Below, piece after piece: positions 53,701 to 62,938 of a DNA stretch of 64,000 nucleotides. Every line of letters begins with the position of its first letter. Position 1 is the stretch's first letter. Origin of the DNA: Planctomycetes bacterium syqfu (GTDB taxonomy: Bacteria > Planctomycetota > Phycisphaerae > Phycisphaerales > Phycisphaeraceae); assembly GCA_020974905.1 (NCBI GenBank), contig CP087563.1, positions 2,852,001-2,916,000 on the forward strand, written 5' to 3'. Both the position numbers and the translations under genes were made by a program. Below the pieces are notes generated by a model that worked only from the letters and a program-made list of their open reading frames with translations, was not told where the DNA came from and searched no databases.

Positions 53701-55187
53701 CGCTTCCAAGCCTTTCCTTCAGCTTCTGTCGCTTGAAAGATGGTTTGGGTTAAGTAATACCAACGATATAGCGGAAACGGCTCTGCACTTTTTACTGTCT
53801 TGAAGGAATCTCCATCAACCAGTTTAATACCACCATTCCAGTTGGGCATGGGGACATTACCATGATCGCTTGCTATGATCGCTCCAGCACGTTTTGTCAC
53901 ACGGCTGTCACCTTGTCCCAGTAGCTGCATACACAACGTACCAACAGGCGTAAGTATTGAGTTTGCAGGAAATCTTTTGGCATTGACGCCTTGAGAGAAG
54001 CCACCGCCTTTTGCCTGATGCACTTGGATCAGGGCAGCATTGGCTTTTTCAACACACTCATCAAGACCATCAACTTGAATGCCAGCAACCTTGGCAGCAG
54101 TCAATGCCTGAATATGCCAACCCAGCAAAGACAAATCACACGTCGGTTCACCTGCAATAACCTGAACCGCAGCGAGCTTCTGTTCGTCTGTCATGTGTTC
54201 CAACGACTCTGCTGACGGAGCTTCATCAATAAGATCGTGGCTATAATCGACGCTAAAGCTGCCCAATGAATTTTGATGTTGAATGATAGCTCGAACCCGT
54301 GCTTCCAACACTGGCTTGATTTTCAGATCACCAGTCACCGCGTATGCTTCAGCCAACGCATAAGTCAATATCGCATGACCAAACCCATGTCCCACATATT
54401 CCACGCTGGGAATCTGGGCAGCATACAACAGGTAATCAACACCCTTAACGACCGTTGGTCCGAAGTCTTCAGACTTGTAATGCTCACCATGCCCCAGAAA
54501 AGCCAAAAGCGACAGACTGGACAATGCCACCACATCACCTGTATTACGCGATTCTGTGCCGCCCCAAGAACCGTCATTTCCTTGGCACTGCAACAAATAA
54601 CGCAATGCCTTTAAAACAGATTCTTCTGTTTTATCGCTGCCACCATTGGATTTGACTGCTTTTTGACGGGAAACTGCGTTAATTCTTGAAGTGTATGAAT
54701 TGCCTCTTTGATAGCCATGAGGACCAACACCTGCCTCTGCTCCTTTACCACCGCTTGTATCGCCCGTATTCAATCCCTCAATAGATGCCAAAGACGAGAG
54801 AATTGATTGATCTTCATTATGTAAAGTTGTTTGTTTCTCTGACAATACTGAATAATTTAATTCTTTTCCAAAAGACAATCCTTGCATTGTATTATCTTGT
54901 ATGAGACGATTACGTTCTTGCTCATGAAAATCTTTCTTTTCTCCTGACACTAAATTTTCAATATTTTGAATATCTCTTGATAAATTTTGCGATTCAATAT
55001 TTTCTCGTGTAGTTCTATAACTAGAAATATTCACCTTTACAAAATGTGATTTATTTCTAGAATCTTCCTTTATCACAAAAAGCAATATAAAAACTGAACC
55101 AAAAGCATACAAAGCAAAGACCAGCAACAAAATATGCTGTACTGCAATTTTATGATCCTTGCTCAATATTCGACACCACAATATCAT
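50757..55187 (-). CDS. Large membrane-anchored squalene-cyclase-like protein
   Basis: A 1476-residue protein. Residues about 15-42 are one membrane helix (ILLLVFALYAFGSVFILLFV), followed by a charged linker to about 185. Residues about 190-560 contain prenyltransferase/squalene-cyclase-type repeats with QW-like motifs (YLLQCQGNDGSWGG, ILTYALAEAYAVTGD). Two beta-rich regions and a Rossmann-like part near 880-1080 follow (GAFVTHWQVEGGDCEQTVAI). The catalytic DXDD of true cyclases is not seen, so a binding or scaffold role is more likely than isoprenoid chemistry. It heads the MotA/ExbD operon. The first 190 codons are more AT-rich than the rest. Confidence 0.78.
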   Translation of the reverse strand: MILWCRILSKDHKIAVQHILLLVFALYAFGSVFILLFVIKEDSRNKSHFVKVNISSYRTTRENIESQNLSRDIQNIENLVSGEKKDFHEQERNRLIQDNTMQGLSFGKELNYSVLSEKQTTLHNEDQSILSSLASIEGLNTGDTSGGKGAEAGVGPHGYQRGNSYTSRINAVSRQKAVKSNGGSDKTEESVLKALRYLLQCQGNDGSWGGTESRNTGDVVALSSLSLLAFLGHGEHYKSEDFGPTVVKGVDYLLYAAQIPSVEYVGHGFGHAILTYALAEAYAVTGDLKIKPVLEARVRAIIQHQNSLGSFSVDYSHDLIDEAPSAESLEHMTDEQKLAAVQVIAGEPTCDLSLLGWHIQALTAAKVAGIQVDGLDECVEKANAALIQVHQAKGGGFSQGVNAKRFPANSILTPVGTLCMQLLGQGDSRVTKRAGAIIASDHGNVPMPNWNGGIKLVDGDSFKTVKSAEPFPLYRWYYLTQTIFQATEAEGKAWKRWNENLKYELLKNQESDGSWVMKQQLGDFRLKDKDDLAIYTTSMAALMLEVYYRYLPSYSVKEAPKNQLDVAARLDAAKLGLLSRLSEGIDPDAALLLGAGLHQIDPVQFGEFNGKPIQPSEPQLTDEFKVYSTLSSTIGVRKVDDFPQVLQPNQRVAFFLDELLPAGFQWHLVMQMTVSVDKNHSGQHFPFLEVVINGQTIHNECLEDSPNLISVLIPADQFLGFNNVLEIRNNDPVPWCFDALRLETPVLPGKSLYLAAEDWNDLPKDSQYLFNVGVVSIHLDGNVEYPTESQMNGLELLKPDDDSLWSRRSATWMLRKNIDSIAEVVPNQKSFLREQSRLVSQMLIQKTEPMIRLHTQSPPDAIRVIAAAFGAFVTHWQVEGGDCEQTVAIIKQFSPQAQIITSESQPGSGQFFSCNYYRNNLIPAKHLMKSESYAPGLTYWGGWDEKGDEADGERKQLRYLRRGGRSIVEWLSGGGSGVVLGKVKTGGVFYDSLYGTSLPALTALRQVGYLFEGSPQWLPSGFYPASSDSPALFSSSIAALNAPGMATVVVARRFPRSREFEVIAQVPWSGSTQMVFHTGYIPKGSPYSHLSTPLETKTETITIKDNLFRWRGILSTEMAVFRLIQDDTRRINQVKPPQIAWSKPVNSLQYDTTIAQRSLNNPVSTQIRTKACYFKDNSHTVGRYCKTEMVTATKPVDRKPQSLMPSEPDSGLVLFRAGASSMSDSAFIRIRSRLPKAERLSFLVYPRRNLNAKESSDNLLMRFALTSDDRIFQVPLTLEQWNRVDIPLAQIKLAYSTSLRILAPSFDKDWASVSYEINDIAMYGSEHTKFGSSGLEHAIVQPLSDHGQAQVILFGKPNSYGEYRYYPKPGWKIAKVQINDGSVPDQFKGVIPVATITTVDQKEQPKELDDAEHTKIQLNPVSGDLEAFCHFGDPLSYQNRQVILRQLVGEPLKVMKENPDLVPMIIRLEQEYHVEQ

Positions 55188-55312
55188 TAATCAGTATTAT
55201 TACCGTCGCAAATACACTGCGATAGAAGTTCGCAGACAAGCCACTTGTTCAAAAAGCAATATTCAAAATGCAATACAATTCAGACAAAGGCATACTTAAA
55301 TATCTCAGCTTT

Positions 55313-56134
55313 TCAGCCATCTCCTCCTAAGAATTCTTTCACCAGTTGACAATCATCATCCTTTAGCATCTTCCGATATTGTTCGTCATTAAAAATTTCA
55401 TATTTTTTCAAAATTGCCGCCACATACAACCTCACCCACCAATGTTGTGAATGAACAGCTTTTCCAATTTCATTCTTTGCTGCATCTAGCGTATCTTTGA
55501 AATCAAACTTATTCTCATGTCGCCAAACAGCTACACCAACCAGATGCTGCATCCATAAAACTGAACGAATTACTTCGACAGGCAGCCCAGAACTGTTATT
55601 GAAGACCAAAATTGCTTCTTGGGGATCATGTTTGAACATATGCCTTACCAAGGCCATATGTTCAGGGCGTCCATTATCAAGGCCCTTTTTAATCGACTTT
55701 CTAATTCTTGGAATATATGCGGTAAAATTTAGGCGATCACAATTATCCTGAGTTTCAAATGAAAGAATCCATTCTTCAGTTTTTTGTACAATCGCTTTGT
55801 CTTTAGAGTCTAAAAGGTCGACTATATTTTCTTGCACTTGTTCTTTTGACACATCAGAGCGTTCCAATACAACACCGGGAACTAAACCCTCTCTAAAAGT
55901 TTTCGCATATGCAAAACTGTATATCAATTGCTCAAAAAAATGTTTTTCGTTACTTTTTTGAAATTTAAGTATTTTATTTAGTAACTCCGTGAAATCTTTG
56001 GGAGCAATTTCATCATCCGCTAAACTTTTAAGCATTTTCTGCAATTCATGATCTGGTTTAATTTGCGCATGTGCTATGTTATTGAAAATTAAAGAAAATA
56101 TAAAAAAAGAAACAATTGTAAAAAATTTATTCAT
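55313..56134 (-). CDS. Exported helical protein of unknown function
   Basis: A 273-residue protein with a signal peptide (FFTIVSFFIFSLIFN, ending near AHAQ) and an otherwise all-helical, HEAT-like make-up (EHMALVRHMFKHDPQEAILV, WWVRLYVAAILKKYEIF). I do not recognise the family. Its gene is AT-rich compared with the metabolic regions. It follows the serine-hydrolase-like gene by 16 bases and precedes the squalene-cyclase-like gene by 125 bases, on the same strand. Confidence 0.65.
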   Translation of the reverse strand: MNKFFTIVSFFIFSLIFNNIAHAQIKPDHELQKMLKSLADDEIAPKDFTELLNKILKFQKSNEKHFFEQLIYSFAYAKTFREGLVPGVVLERSDVSKEQVQENIVDLLDSKDKAIVQKTEEWILSFETQDNCDRLNFTAYIPRIRKSIKKGLDNGRPEHMALVRHMFKHDPQEAILVFNNSSGLPVEVIRSVLWMQHLVGVAVWRHENKFDFKDTLDAAKNEIGKAVHSQHWWVRLYVAAILKKYEIFNDEQYRKMLKDDDCQLVKEFLGGDG

Positions 56135-56150
56135 GATTCACCTAACCATT

Positions 56151-58523
56151 CTACCGTTGCACATTAGTATTTATTTCAGCTACAATTTTATCTTTCACTT
56201 CAATCAAATCATCAATTTCACCATGTTTTGCATTAGCACCCCATGTGGTTTGAGTAACATTTATATTATTGGCAGCAGGAATACCCGTAGTAGGCACGCC
56301 CTTCAATAGCAACTCAAAAAAATTCCTTTGATAATGATTAATATGATTTAAACTACCTGGTGGCAACCTATCTTCAGCAAGAGTGCCCGCTTCATCTTTT
56401 ATGCCATCAATGTAAGCTGTTTGTTTAATTGCAAATTGCGGCAACACTCCTCTGTTGTTATTAAGCTTTTGCGCTAAATTATAAGTGGAACCACCACCTT
56501 GACTGTAACCAAATATTACGATGTCTTTTATCGCTTTCTTCTGAATTGAATTTACAACATTGTCATATGGAAAACCATCGCCAGATGGATCAAGATGTTT
56601 TTCGTTGTACATATACACGTTGTATCCGCTGTTATAAAGTCGTATAGCAATATCAAATGTTCCATGATTAGGATCAGCAGGATCTGAAGGCTCCTGGCCT
56701 GTCCCACCTCCACCGAATGCCACAACAACACTATTGAAGACATGGAACTTAACTTTGTCAAAAACTACGTCGGAATTTTTTGGCGTCAAAGTCAAACTGA
56801 CTGGCCCATCTGGGACCCACCAATACTCCACCCACAGTGTTACAGAATTGCTTCCACCAAAATTAATTGCTTTACTCGGGCCATTAACAGTAGACCCTTC
56901 AAATTCCAACTCAGTACCGCGATTACTGCTATACCATACCTTTACTACCGGAGAACTTCTCCTCAGAACAAGCTGCATATTGCTATTGCTACGCTCAACA
57001 GTCAACTCAATCAGTGAATCTCCACCATCATAATCGCTATCTTCATGGTGGGTTGTACGGATACCAGGCCCTAATGTTGTACTTTCTTCATCTAAATCCG
57101 AAACTGCTCTTCGCTGGAACATAGTGTAGCCAGAACCATGCCGTGGCCTATAAGCTGTCAGCTCTCCAGTCCCGACCGCACAAGCAACTGTATCGCTAAG
57201 AGGAACAGAATTCCCATTCTTTTCGTATGTTAACGTCAGGTTGGTATTTCCCTCTTGCATCCCCTCAATATATGCATTTCCTTCAGATAAACTTTCATTA
57301 CTTGGCCATCTATAAGGAAATGCATGTGAAACCCATGCATTATTTTCTCTGATCCACAATCGTATTACTGAGCTTGTGCTTACATTTAAAATAAATTCTG
57401 CATTAGGATCGTACAAACTCTCATCAATCCACAGCCTTAAACACGAATTCAAATCTGGCTCACCATTATCTGGAGTAGATCTCACTGCCATTGATGCTGC
57501 TCCAGGATCATCCTCATCCACCTCGTCATCAAAATCTTTCGTGTTAGAATTATTGAGATCAACAGTTAAATCAAAATGCACCACAGTTACCAGTATGTAT
57601 TTATATGAAGAACCACAACTCGCACTAACTCTATACACACCCGTATCATTAAATTCACCTGACGTAAAAACCCCAACTGTTGTTAAATTCACGATACGGC
57701 TTCCACTAATCTTTACAATTTCCCATTGCGGGTCGTTATCAGGCCATGAAACCTCGCCTGATGGATCAATAGCAGCTAGAAAATTCACTACAGTACCAAC
57801 TGCCACAGTAATAGTGGCAATATTAGGATCATTAGGATCAGATGTACTGCTCTCTGCAAAATTACCATTATAACCCTCAGCACGAATAGATTTAACACCT
57901 AATACTGTAATTGTGGCGGTATCAGTTTTACCATGATCTGACTTTGACCTTCCTTGAACAATGTACCTGCCAGGATCTGTCAGATCAAAAACATACCCAT
58001 TTTCTTGATTTGTTACCCAACTACCATAATCCTGTTCACTTTCTAATTTATAACACCAATCACTTTCACAAACAGATTCATTGGACCAACCAACAATCTT
58101 TTTCTCTTCACCGGCTTTCATTTTCCATTCTTTTGGTAAAACGTAATAGCTCATATCAGAAGCAGTCAATGCTGACCAGTCAGCCAACTCACCCCCGCTA
58201 CCTACCCCCTGATGTCTTGCTTTACCATAGAGAAAACATGAAAATCCTGATACACCAACAATCCACTCACCAGTATCCTTGGATAATTCCAATCCCCCCA
58301 CAGCACGTGTTCTACCCTCAACAAACTCCCAACCATCCTTAGGTATTGCCTTTAATGTTACCACACCATTTTCAATGTCAGCTTCTGAATAAGACGCTGC
58401 ACCATCAGCGTGTGAACCCAAATCTTCACCAAAGGATGTTTCTACCTCAAAAATGCATGAGAAGGTCATGATGCAGAAACATAATTTTATATAATTCAAC
58501 TTAGTACTATTTAGATTCTTCAT
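56151..58523 (-). CDS. Exported multidomain protein with C-terminal alpha/beta-hydrolase-like domain
   Basis: A 790-residue protein with a signal peptide (LCFCIMTFSCIF, ending near SFG). Residues about 40-600 are beta-rich and look like Ig-type domains (PGRYIVQGRSKS, TGVYRVSASCGS). The last 180 residues look like a serine hydrolase: GYSQGGG with nucleophile S674, then AYIDG with D706 and KHGEID with H767, in the order of a lipase triad. VVVAFGGGGTGQ just before may form the oxyanion region. It could be a secreted esterase or lipase; the substrate is unknown. It lies 22 bases after a TPR gene and 16 before the helical protein gene. Confidence 0.65.
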   Translation of the reverse strand: MKNLNSTKLNYIKLCFCIMTFSCIFEVETSFGEDLGSHADGAASYSEADIENGVVTLKAIPKDGWEFVEGRTRAVGGLELSKDTGEWIVGVSGFSCFLYGKARHQGVGSGGELADWSALTASDMSYYVLPKEWKMKAGEEKKIVGWSNESVCESDWCYKLESEQDYGSWVTNQENGYVFDLTDPGRYIVQGRSKSDHGKTDTATITVLGVKSIRAEGYNGNFAESSTSDPNDPNIATITVAVGTVVNFLAAIDPSGEVSWPDNDPQWEIVKISGSRIVNLTTVGVFTSGEFNDTGVYRVSASCGSSYKYILVTVVHFDLTVDLNNSNTKDFDDEVDEDDPGAASMAVRSTPDNGEPDLNSCLRLWIDESLYDPNAEFILNVSTSSVIRLWIRENNAWVSHAFPYRWPSNESLSEGNAYIEGMQEGNTNLTLTYEKNGNSVPLSDTVACAVGTGELTAYRPRHGSGYTMFQRRAVSDLDEESTTLGPGIRTTHHEDSDYDGGDSLIELTVERSNSNMQLVLRRSSPVVKVWYSSNRGTELEFEGSTVNGPSKAINFGGSNSVTLWVEYWWVPDGPVSLTLTPKNSDVVFDKVKFHVFNSVVVAFGGGGTGQEPSDPADPNHGTFDIAIRLYNSGYNVYMYNEKHLDPSGDGFPYDNVVNSIQKKAIKDIVIFGYSQGGGSTYNLAQKLNNNRGVLPQFAIKQTAYIDGIKDEAGTLAEDRLPPGSLNHINHYQRNFFELLLKGVPTTGIPAANNINVTQTTWGANAKHGEIDDLIEVKDKIVAEINTNVQR

Positions 58524-58545
58524 TTTATTCCCATTTACATCTATT

Positions 58546-60528
58546 TTAATCGTCTAAACTGTCAATTTTTCTTGTCAATGAGTAAAAATATGGACTATCG
58601 CTTTTTTTCCCATCGTAATAATCTCTGTACACATCTTTGGCTTGCTCCTGCTTATCCGTATACAACAAACTAACAACAAGGCCATACACGGCTGGTTCAA
58701 CATAATCATCTCTCAAGCAAGATGAGTACTTTTTATCATAAAGAAGCTTTTTGTATATTTTAATAGCATCAACTTTTCCATAACTTGTACCTATTAATGA
58801 AAATGCATAATTGTACATTGCCGTTGTATACAGACTGAGGCCACACAATTTCTCATCTTGTTCCAAAACCCACTCATAACATTTACTTGCTCTTTTTTTA
58901 CTATCACCAGACGACCCGCTGATTGCACCGATATCAATAGCCATACCCTTTAATGTCATAACTATTGCTTTCTCAAGAACTCTATCTGAATTCTTACTTA
59001 TTCGATCAAAAACAAGTATCGCTTCGTTAAATTTTTCCATACAAAACAAAAATTCTGCATATAAAATCTCAATTTCAAGAACGCTATTTTTAATATTTAA
59101 TTTTTCATGTTTTGGTAATACAATATACTTATTATCCAACGCGCCCAAAAGCCTCTTTTGCAAATTAGGCATACGAGGATCCATCGCTTGCAACCCCTCA
59201 TCTAAGTTTATAATTTTGGACCAGTGTTTTCTTGCATCATCAAACTTATCATTTGCAAAAAACAAAAAACCAATCGCCAAATGGCATTCTTTTTCTTGCT
59301 CATTTCGATACCATGGCGGAGCGGTAGATGTGTTATATAATTTTACTGGGTCTTGTTTATGGCGTTCAGTTCTGAGCCACGTATTGTAAGTCGTCAGCCT
59401 TTGATCTGGATTTATATACTTATATAAATCCTCTGAAACTGGAGCATAAAGACTAAGGTAGTTTCTTTTTTCTCTAGCTGAAACGAAATAATTCAAAGCC
59501 TTTGAATAAAAACTCATAGAATTTTGAGAATCCCATGCCTTTTCCAGTGCAATTTTTCCAAGTAACATCAATGCTTCACCGCGATACAATCCCTCGGGAT
59601 CCTGATCTACAAATTCTTGTAACCACCCAATAGTATTCTTGCATCGCACTTTTTCGCTCTGCTCTGAGCGATCATGAAGCAAACATACACCGTAGCAATA
59701 ACCCGCAGCCGCGGCGAAGATGCTGTCTGGGAATTTTTTGATTATTCCTTGTGCCACTTCAGCTGCTAAACCATAATGACCAACGTCCATGTACATACGC
59801 ATCATGACGTATTGGCCATACTCCTCGCCAAACCGTTCATTCATTCGTTGCGATTGGATAGCTGCTTCAACAATATCTACTCGACTATTCAAGTCGTTCC
59901 AAATAGCAGATGTGCTTAAATTCGCTGAACCTTGCCCAATAGCTGTACCAGAATCCTTATTGTTGCTTGAATGTTTTCTTGATACTGCTCTGACTTTACG
60001 GCAATAAGCTTCAGACCTGTCAGCTTCCTTTATTTCAATAAGGATTTCAGCATACTTTGTGCATGACAAAGCCATATCATATTCACGAGGGCGGGTTTCA
60101 GCCCAATTAAGTAGTGGTAATGCTTCAGTAATTTTGTCCTGCAAAACAAGACCATGCGCAGCTTCAAGGAGACAGCGTAAATACTGAATCGCTACGGCTG
60201 GATGCAAATCGGAGTAGCCTGCGGTCTGCCTGTATTTCTTTGTAAGTTCTGCGGCTTTATCAAGCTCGCCATGTTCTCTGTAATACGCTGCCAAACGTGC
60301 ACATGCGGAATAAGCCACAGCTTGATTTTTTGAACGAAGAATTTTGTGTAAAGCTGCAAGCCCTTGCTTGCTCGTATCTTGATCCTTCAGAAGTTTGGCT
60401 GCATTTGATACATCAGTAATTGAAAGCTCATCAGCAGTCACAACACTGCATGTTAAAATTGAACCAATTAGAAATACACAGATTACAACGAACCGAACGC
60501 CCATTGCAGGCATTGGGTATCCAAACAT
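58546..60528 (-). CDS. Exported TPR-repeat protein
   Basis: A 660-residue protein with a signal peptide (FVVICVFLIGSILTC, ending near TADE) and TPR-like helical repeats, for example ACARLAAYYREHGELDKAAE and AAGYCYGVCLLHD. The ATG at 60528 has AAAGGA seven bases upstream; the open frame extends to 60705 but without support. It is the first gene of the leftward set hydrolase-like, helical protein, squalene-cyclase-like and motor genes. It is the second TPR protein in the set and is not obviously a copy of the first. Confidence 0.75.
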   Translation of the reverse strand: MFGYPMPAMGVRFVVICVFLIGSILTCSVVTADELSITDVSNAAKLLKDQDTSKQGLAALHKILRSKNQAVAYSACARLAAYYREHGELDKAAELTKKYRQTAGYSDLHPAVAIQYLRCLLEAAHGLVLQDKITEALPLLNWAETRPREYDMALSCTKYAEILIEIKEADRSEAYCRKVRAVSRKHSSNNKDSGTAIGQGSANLSTSAIWNDLNSRVDIVEAAIQSQRMNERFGEEYGQYVMMRMYMDVGHYGLAAEVAQGIIKKFPDSIFAAAAGYCYGVCLLHDRSEQSEKVRCKNTIGWLQEFVDQDPEGLYRGEALMLLGKIALEKAWDSQNSMSFYSKALNYFVSAREKRNYLSLYAPVSEDLYKYINPDQRLTTYNTWLRTERHKQDPVKLYNTSTAPPWYRNEQEKECHLAIGFLFFANDKFDDARKHWSKIINLDEGLQAMDPRMPNLQKRLLGALDNKYIVLPKHEKLNIKNSVLEIEILYAEFLFCMEKFNEAILVFDRISKNSDRVLEKAIVMTLKGMAIDIGAISGSSGDSKKRASKCYEWVLEQDEKLCGLSLYTTAMYNYAFSLIGTSYGKVDAIKIYKKLLYDKKYSSCLRDDYVEPAVYGLVVSLLYTDKQEQAKDVYRDYYDGKKSDSPYFYSLTRKIDSLDD

Positions 60529-61028
60529 AAATTTTCCTTTTGATATCGGCTGCTTTGAATTCAGGGAAATGTACTTGCATTGGGGAGAGTTGCCAGAACC
60601 TGAACGAATCTGGGTTCCCAACTGATAGCGTACACGCACATTAGCATGCTGATCACAATTGATCATTTCAGATAAAGCCCCCATGGCCGCCCGGTCCCCG
60701 TTCAAAGTTAGTTGCTCTTTATCCCGTACTTTTGCTTAAATTACTCGCTAATAAAAGCAATACGCCAGCCCGTGCAACAGGCTGATTTACAAGGTGTACT
60801 GATGTGCATATATGTGTTCGAACTGCTACCCGTGCCAGAAAACTGACAACAGATACATACCACCACTGATAGATGATTTTAAGGGAGCGATTGCCAACAT
60901 GGAAGTCAAAATTCCATATTGCCCACTGATTTTATATCAAATAACCTTTTGGATACCCTGAAATAAGCCTGATCCAACCCACATATTCATGTAAGCCAAT
61001 GAGCAAGCAACGATTAGGATTCTCACAT
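60529..61028. other. Non-coding gap between the TPR gene and the integrase terminator
   Basis: No gene or tRNA is visible in these 500 bases. It must hold the promoter of the leftward operon, and the left attachment site of the element that begins with the integrase is expected near its right end. I could not identify either by eye. Confidence 0.4.
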
Positions 61029-61066
61029 AAAAAAGGCCCGGCCTTTCCGAAGAAAAGTGCCGAGCC
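61029..61066 (-). terminator. Integrase terminator
   Basis: On the minus strand GGCTCGGC (61059-61066) pairs with GCCGGGCC (61035-61042) with one G-T, and seven Ts follow. It lies 71 bases after the integrase stop and is a clear rho-independent terminator. Confidence 0.85.
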
Positions 61067-61136
61067 ATTCCGGGGGCTGTGTTATGGCATCCAATGTATC
61101 CGTCCTACCCGATCATGTAAAGCCCCACAATACCCC

Positions 61137-62543
61137 TCATCTTTTGAGAGCCCAATCCGGCAGCGCATTGACCGCCCCATTGACATCCAGCAAGGCGGGA
61201 TCGGTGTAGAAGTTGGTGGTGAGTTCGATCCGACTATGCCGCATGGCGGCTTGAGCGACGCGGGGATGGACACCTGCGACAGCCAGGTGGGTGCCGAAGG
61301 TGGTGCGGAGAGCGTGAATGTCGACAACTCGGCCACGCGCATCATTTTTTGAGATTCCCGCTGCCTGACAGTCAGCATCGAAGACGCGAATACCGGGCGG
61401 GTTGTCGAAGAGTAGCGACTTGTATCCTTGCTTGCTGTGATGTCCCAAGTGTTGTTTGATCTTCTCAACCACATCGGACCGCAATGGCAAGCGACTTTCC
61501 TTACCGCTCTTGGACTGGTTGGCATAGAGTTCAAAGTACGGAGCTGGTTGTGCATCCAGGAACAATTGGCCAAGCGTCAGGCTGCGCAGTTCCTTGTGAC
61601 GCAGGCCAGTCGAAACGGCCATCAGGTAAAACAGCGAACGTTCCCTGCCAAGGCGTTCGAGTTTCTTGATGTGCGGTTGCTTGAGCTTTGCAAGGCCGCG
61701 TTCGTAACAGGCGTCCAGATTCTGCTCCGTGACAGACTCGTATTTCCAGGTTTGTCGGCCCTTGCGTTTGGACTTGGGGATTTCAATTTTGCCTCGGCCC
61801 CATTCGGCGATGGGACGCAGCGTTGTCGCGTGGAGCAGGTTGCCGACTTCCTCAATCGTCAGGGCTCTGCGGATATGGCGACGGTCACTGGCGCGATCGG
61901 CCTTCTGCACCATGGTCAGCGGATTGGCAACGATGCGTTGTTCTCTGACTAACCAGTTGCAGAAGGCGTGCATGGAGATCACGTATTCGTTGCGTGTGGC
62001 TGCGGCCATGTCTCTGTCTTCTGCTTTGCTGAACCAACGATTCATGGCATCGCTAGTGATGTCGGCCAGCTTTTTGATCTTCAAATCCTGAACCAGAATA
62101 TTGAGGCGGCTCTTAACGTTCTTGCGGTAGTTGTCCGAGACTTTGCGTCCACGGACGCGTTTGATTTTCAAATGCTCAAGATATTTTTCGATGTGATCTG
62201 TGATGGCTGCCTTGCTGTGTTCAGCAACTTCGATTTCCTGCGGCGTGATGAAGCCTGCACGAATCTTTTCCTGTTCGGCCAGGACATCAGAGAGCACACG
62301 CTGGGCAGCCTGCTCATCACGGCAGCCAGTGGAGATGCGTTTGTCGTTTCCAGCATGATCGGTGTACCGGGCATACCAAACTTCCGAAACGTACATCATG
62401 CGTTTGCCATCTTCGGCCAGTGGCGCGGTTTTGATCCTGCCGTGTTTCGTGCGCCATTGAACGGTAGGCTTGCCGCGACGGGTGACGATTTCCGCTCCGT
62501 CGGGCATGGGGATCGGGTAGGTTTTCTTATACAGGTTGGCCAT
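61137..62543 (-). CDS. int: Tyrosine recombinase / phage-type integrase
   Basis: A 468-residue integrase. Residues about 110-205 are the core-binding SAM-like domain (ITDHIEKYLEHLKIKRVRGR, MHAFCNWLVR). The catalytic domain has R315 in STGLRHKEL, a Lys near 345-348, H410 and R413 in HALRTTFGTHL, H436 in MRHSRIEL and nucleophile Y446 in NFYTD. All catalytic residues are present, so it is likely active. GAAAGG lies six bases before the ATG. An excisionase-like gene sits 116 bases upstream on the same strand. No recognisable tRNA lies next to it. Confidence 0.93.
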   Translation of the reverse strand: MANLYKKTYPIPMPDGAEIVTRRGKPTVQWRTKHGRIKTAPLAEDGKRMMYVSEVWYARYTDHAGNDKRISTGCRDEQAAQRVLSDVLAEQEKIRAGFITPQEIEVAEHSKAAITDHIEKYLEHLKIKRVRGRKVSDNYRKNVKSRLNILVQDLKIKKLADITSDAMNRWFSKAEDRDMAAATRNEYVISMHAFCNWLVREQRIVANPLTMVQKADRASDRRHIRRALTIEEVGNLLHATTLRPIAEWGRGKIEIPKSKRKGRQTWKYESVTEQNLDACYERGLAKLKQPHIKKLERLGRERSLFYLMAVSTGLRHKELRSLTLGQLFLDAQPAPYFELYANQSKSGKESRLPLRSDVVEKIKQHLGHHSKQGYKSLLFDNPPGIRVFDADCQAAGISKNDARGRVVDIHALRTTFGTHLAVAGVHPRVAQAAMRHSRIELTTNFYTDPALLDVNGAVNALPDWALKR

Positions 62544-62659
62544 GGTTGCCTTTCACGTAGGTGTCGTGTTGTGGTGACACATTCATCCTCAAACCCGCTT
62601 AAACATCAAGGCATGTCGGCAAGCATTTGAAGCTTTATTTTCAGGGGTTTCCGAATGCG

Positions 62660-62905
62660 TCAACGACGCCGAGTATTGGCTTTAACTGGTGGGCAACCGG
62701 CATTGATCCACTTTTCAATGACGTTGCGATTCCAGCGAACCAGCATACCAAGCCGGACGGGCGGTGGCATACGCTTTGTGTCGCAGAGGCGGTAGACATG
62801 ACGCGAACTACAATTGAGCACGGCGGCAACCTGATCCACAGTGAGCATAACAGAGGACGGTTTGGCATCAGCGGGCGAATCAATAACGGTGGTTTGGGTG
62901 ATCAT
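62660..62905 (-). CDS. Excisionase-like / HTH DNA-binding protein
   Basis: An 81-residue protein with a MerR-like winged helix-turn-helix (VMLTVDQVAAVLNCSSRHVY, then KRMPPPVRLGMLVRWNRNVI), the helix-turn-helix 17 or excisionase family. Encoded just before the integrase, it is probably the recombination directionality factor. AAGGA precedes the ATG. Confidence 0.85.
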   Translation of the reverse strand: MITQTTVIDSPADAKPSSVMLTVDQVAAVLNCSSRHVYRLCDTKRMPPPVRLGMLVRWNRNVIEKWINAGCPPVKANTRRR

Positions 62906-62938
62906 GAAGTTCCTTCTATATAGATACGGATGACAGAT

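Noticed and set aside
57911-58342. Plus-strand open frame of 143 codons
   Set aside because: Antisense to the secreted hydrolase-like gene, with a skewed His/Gln/Pro composition.
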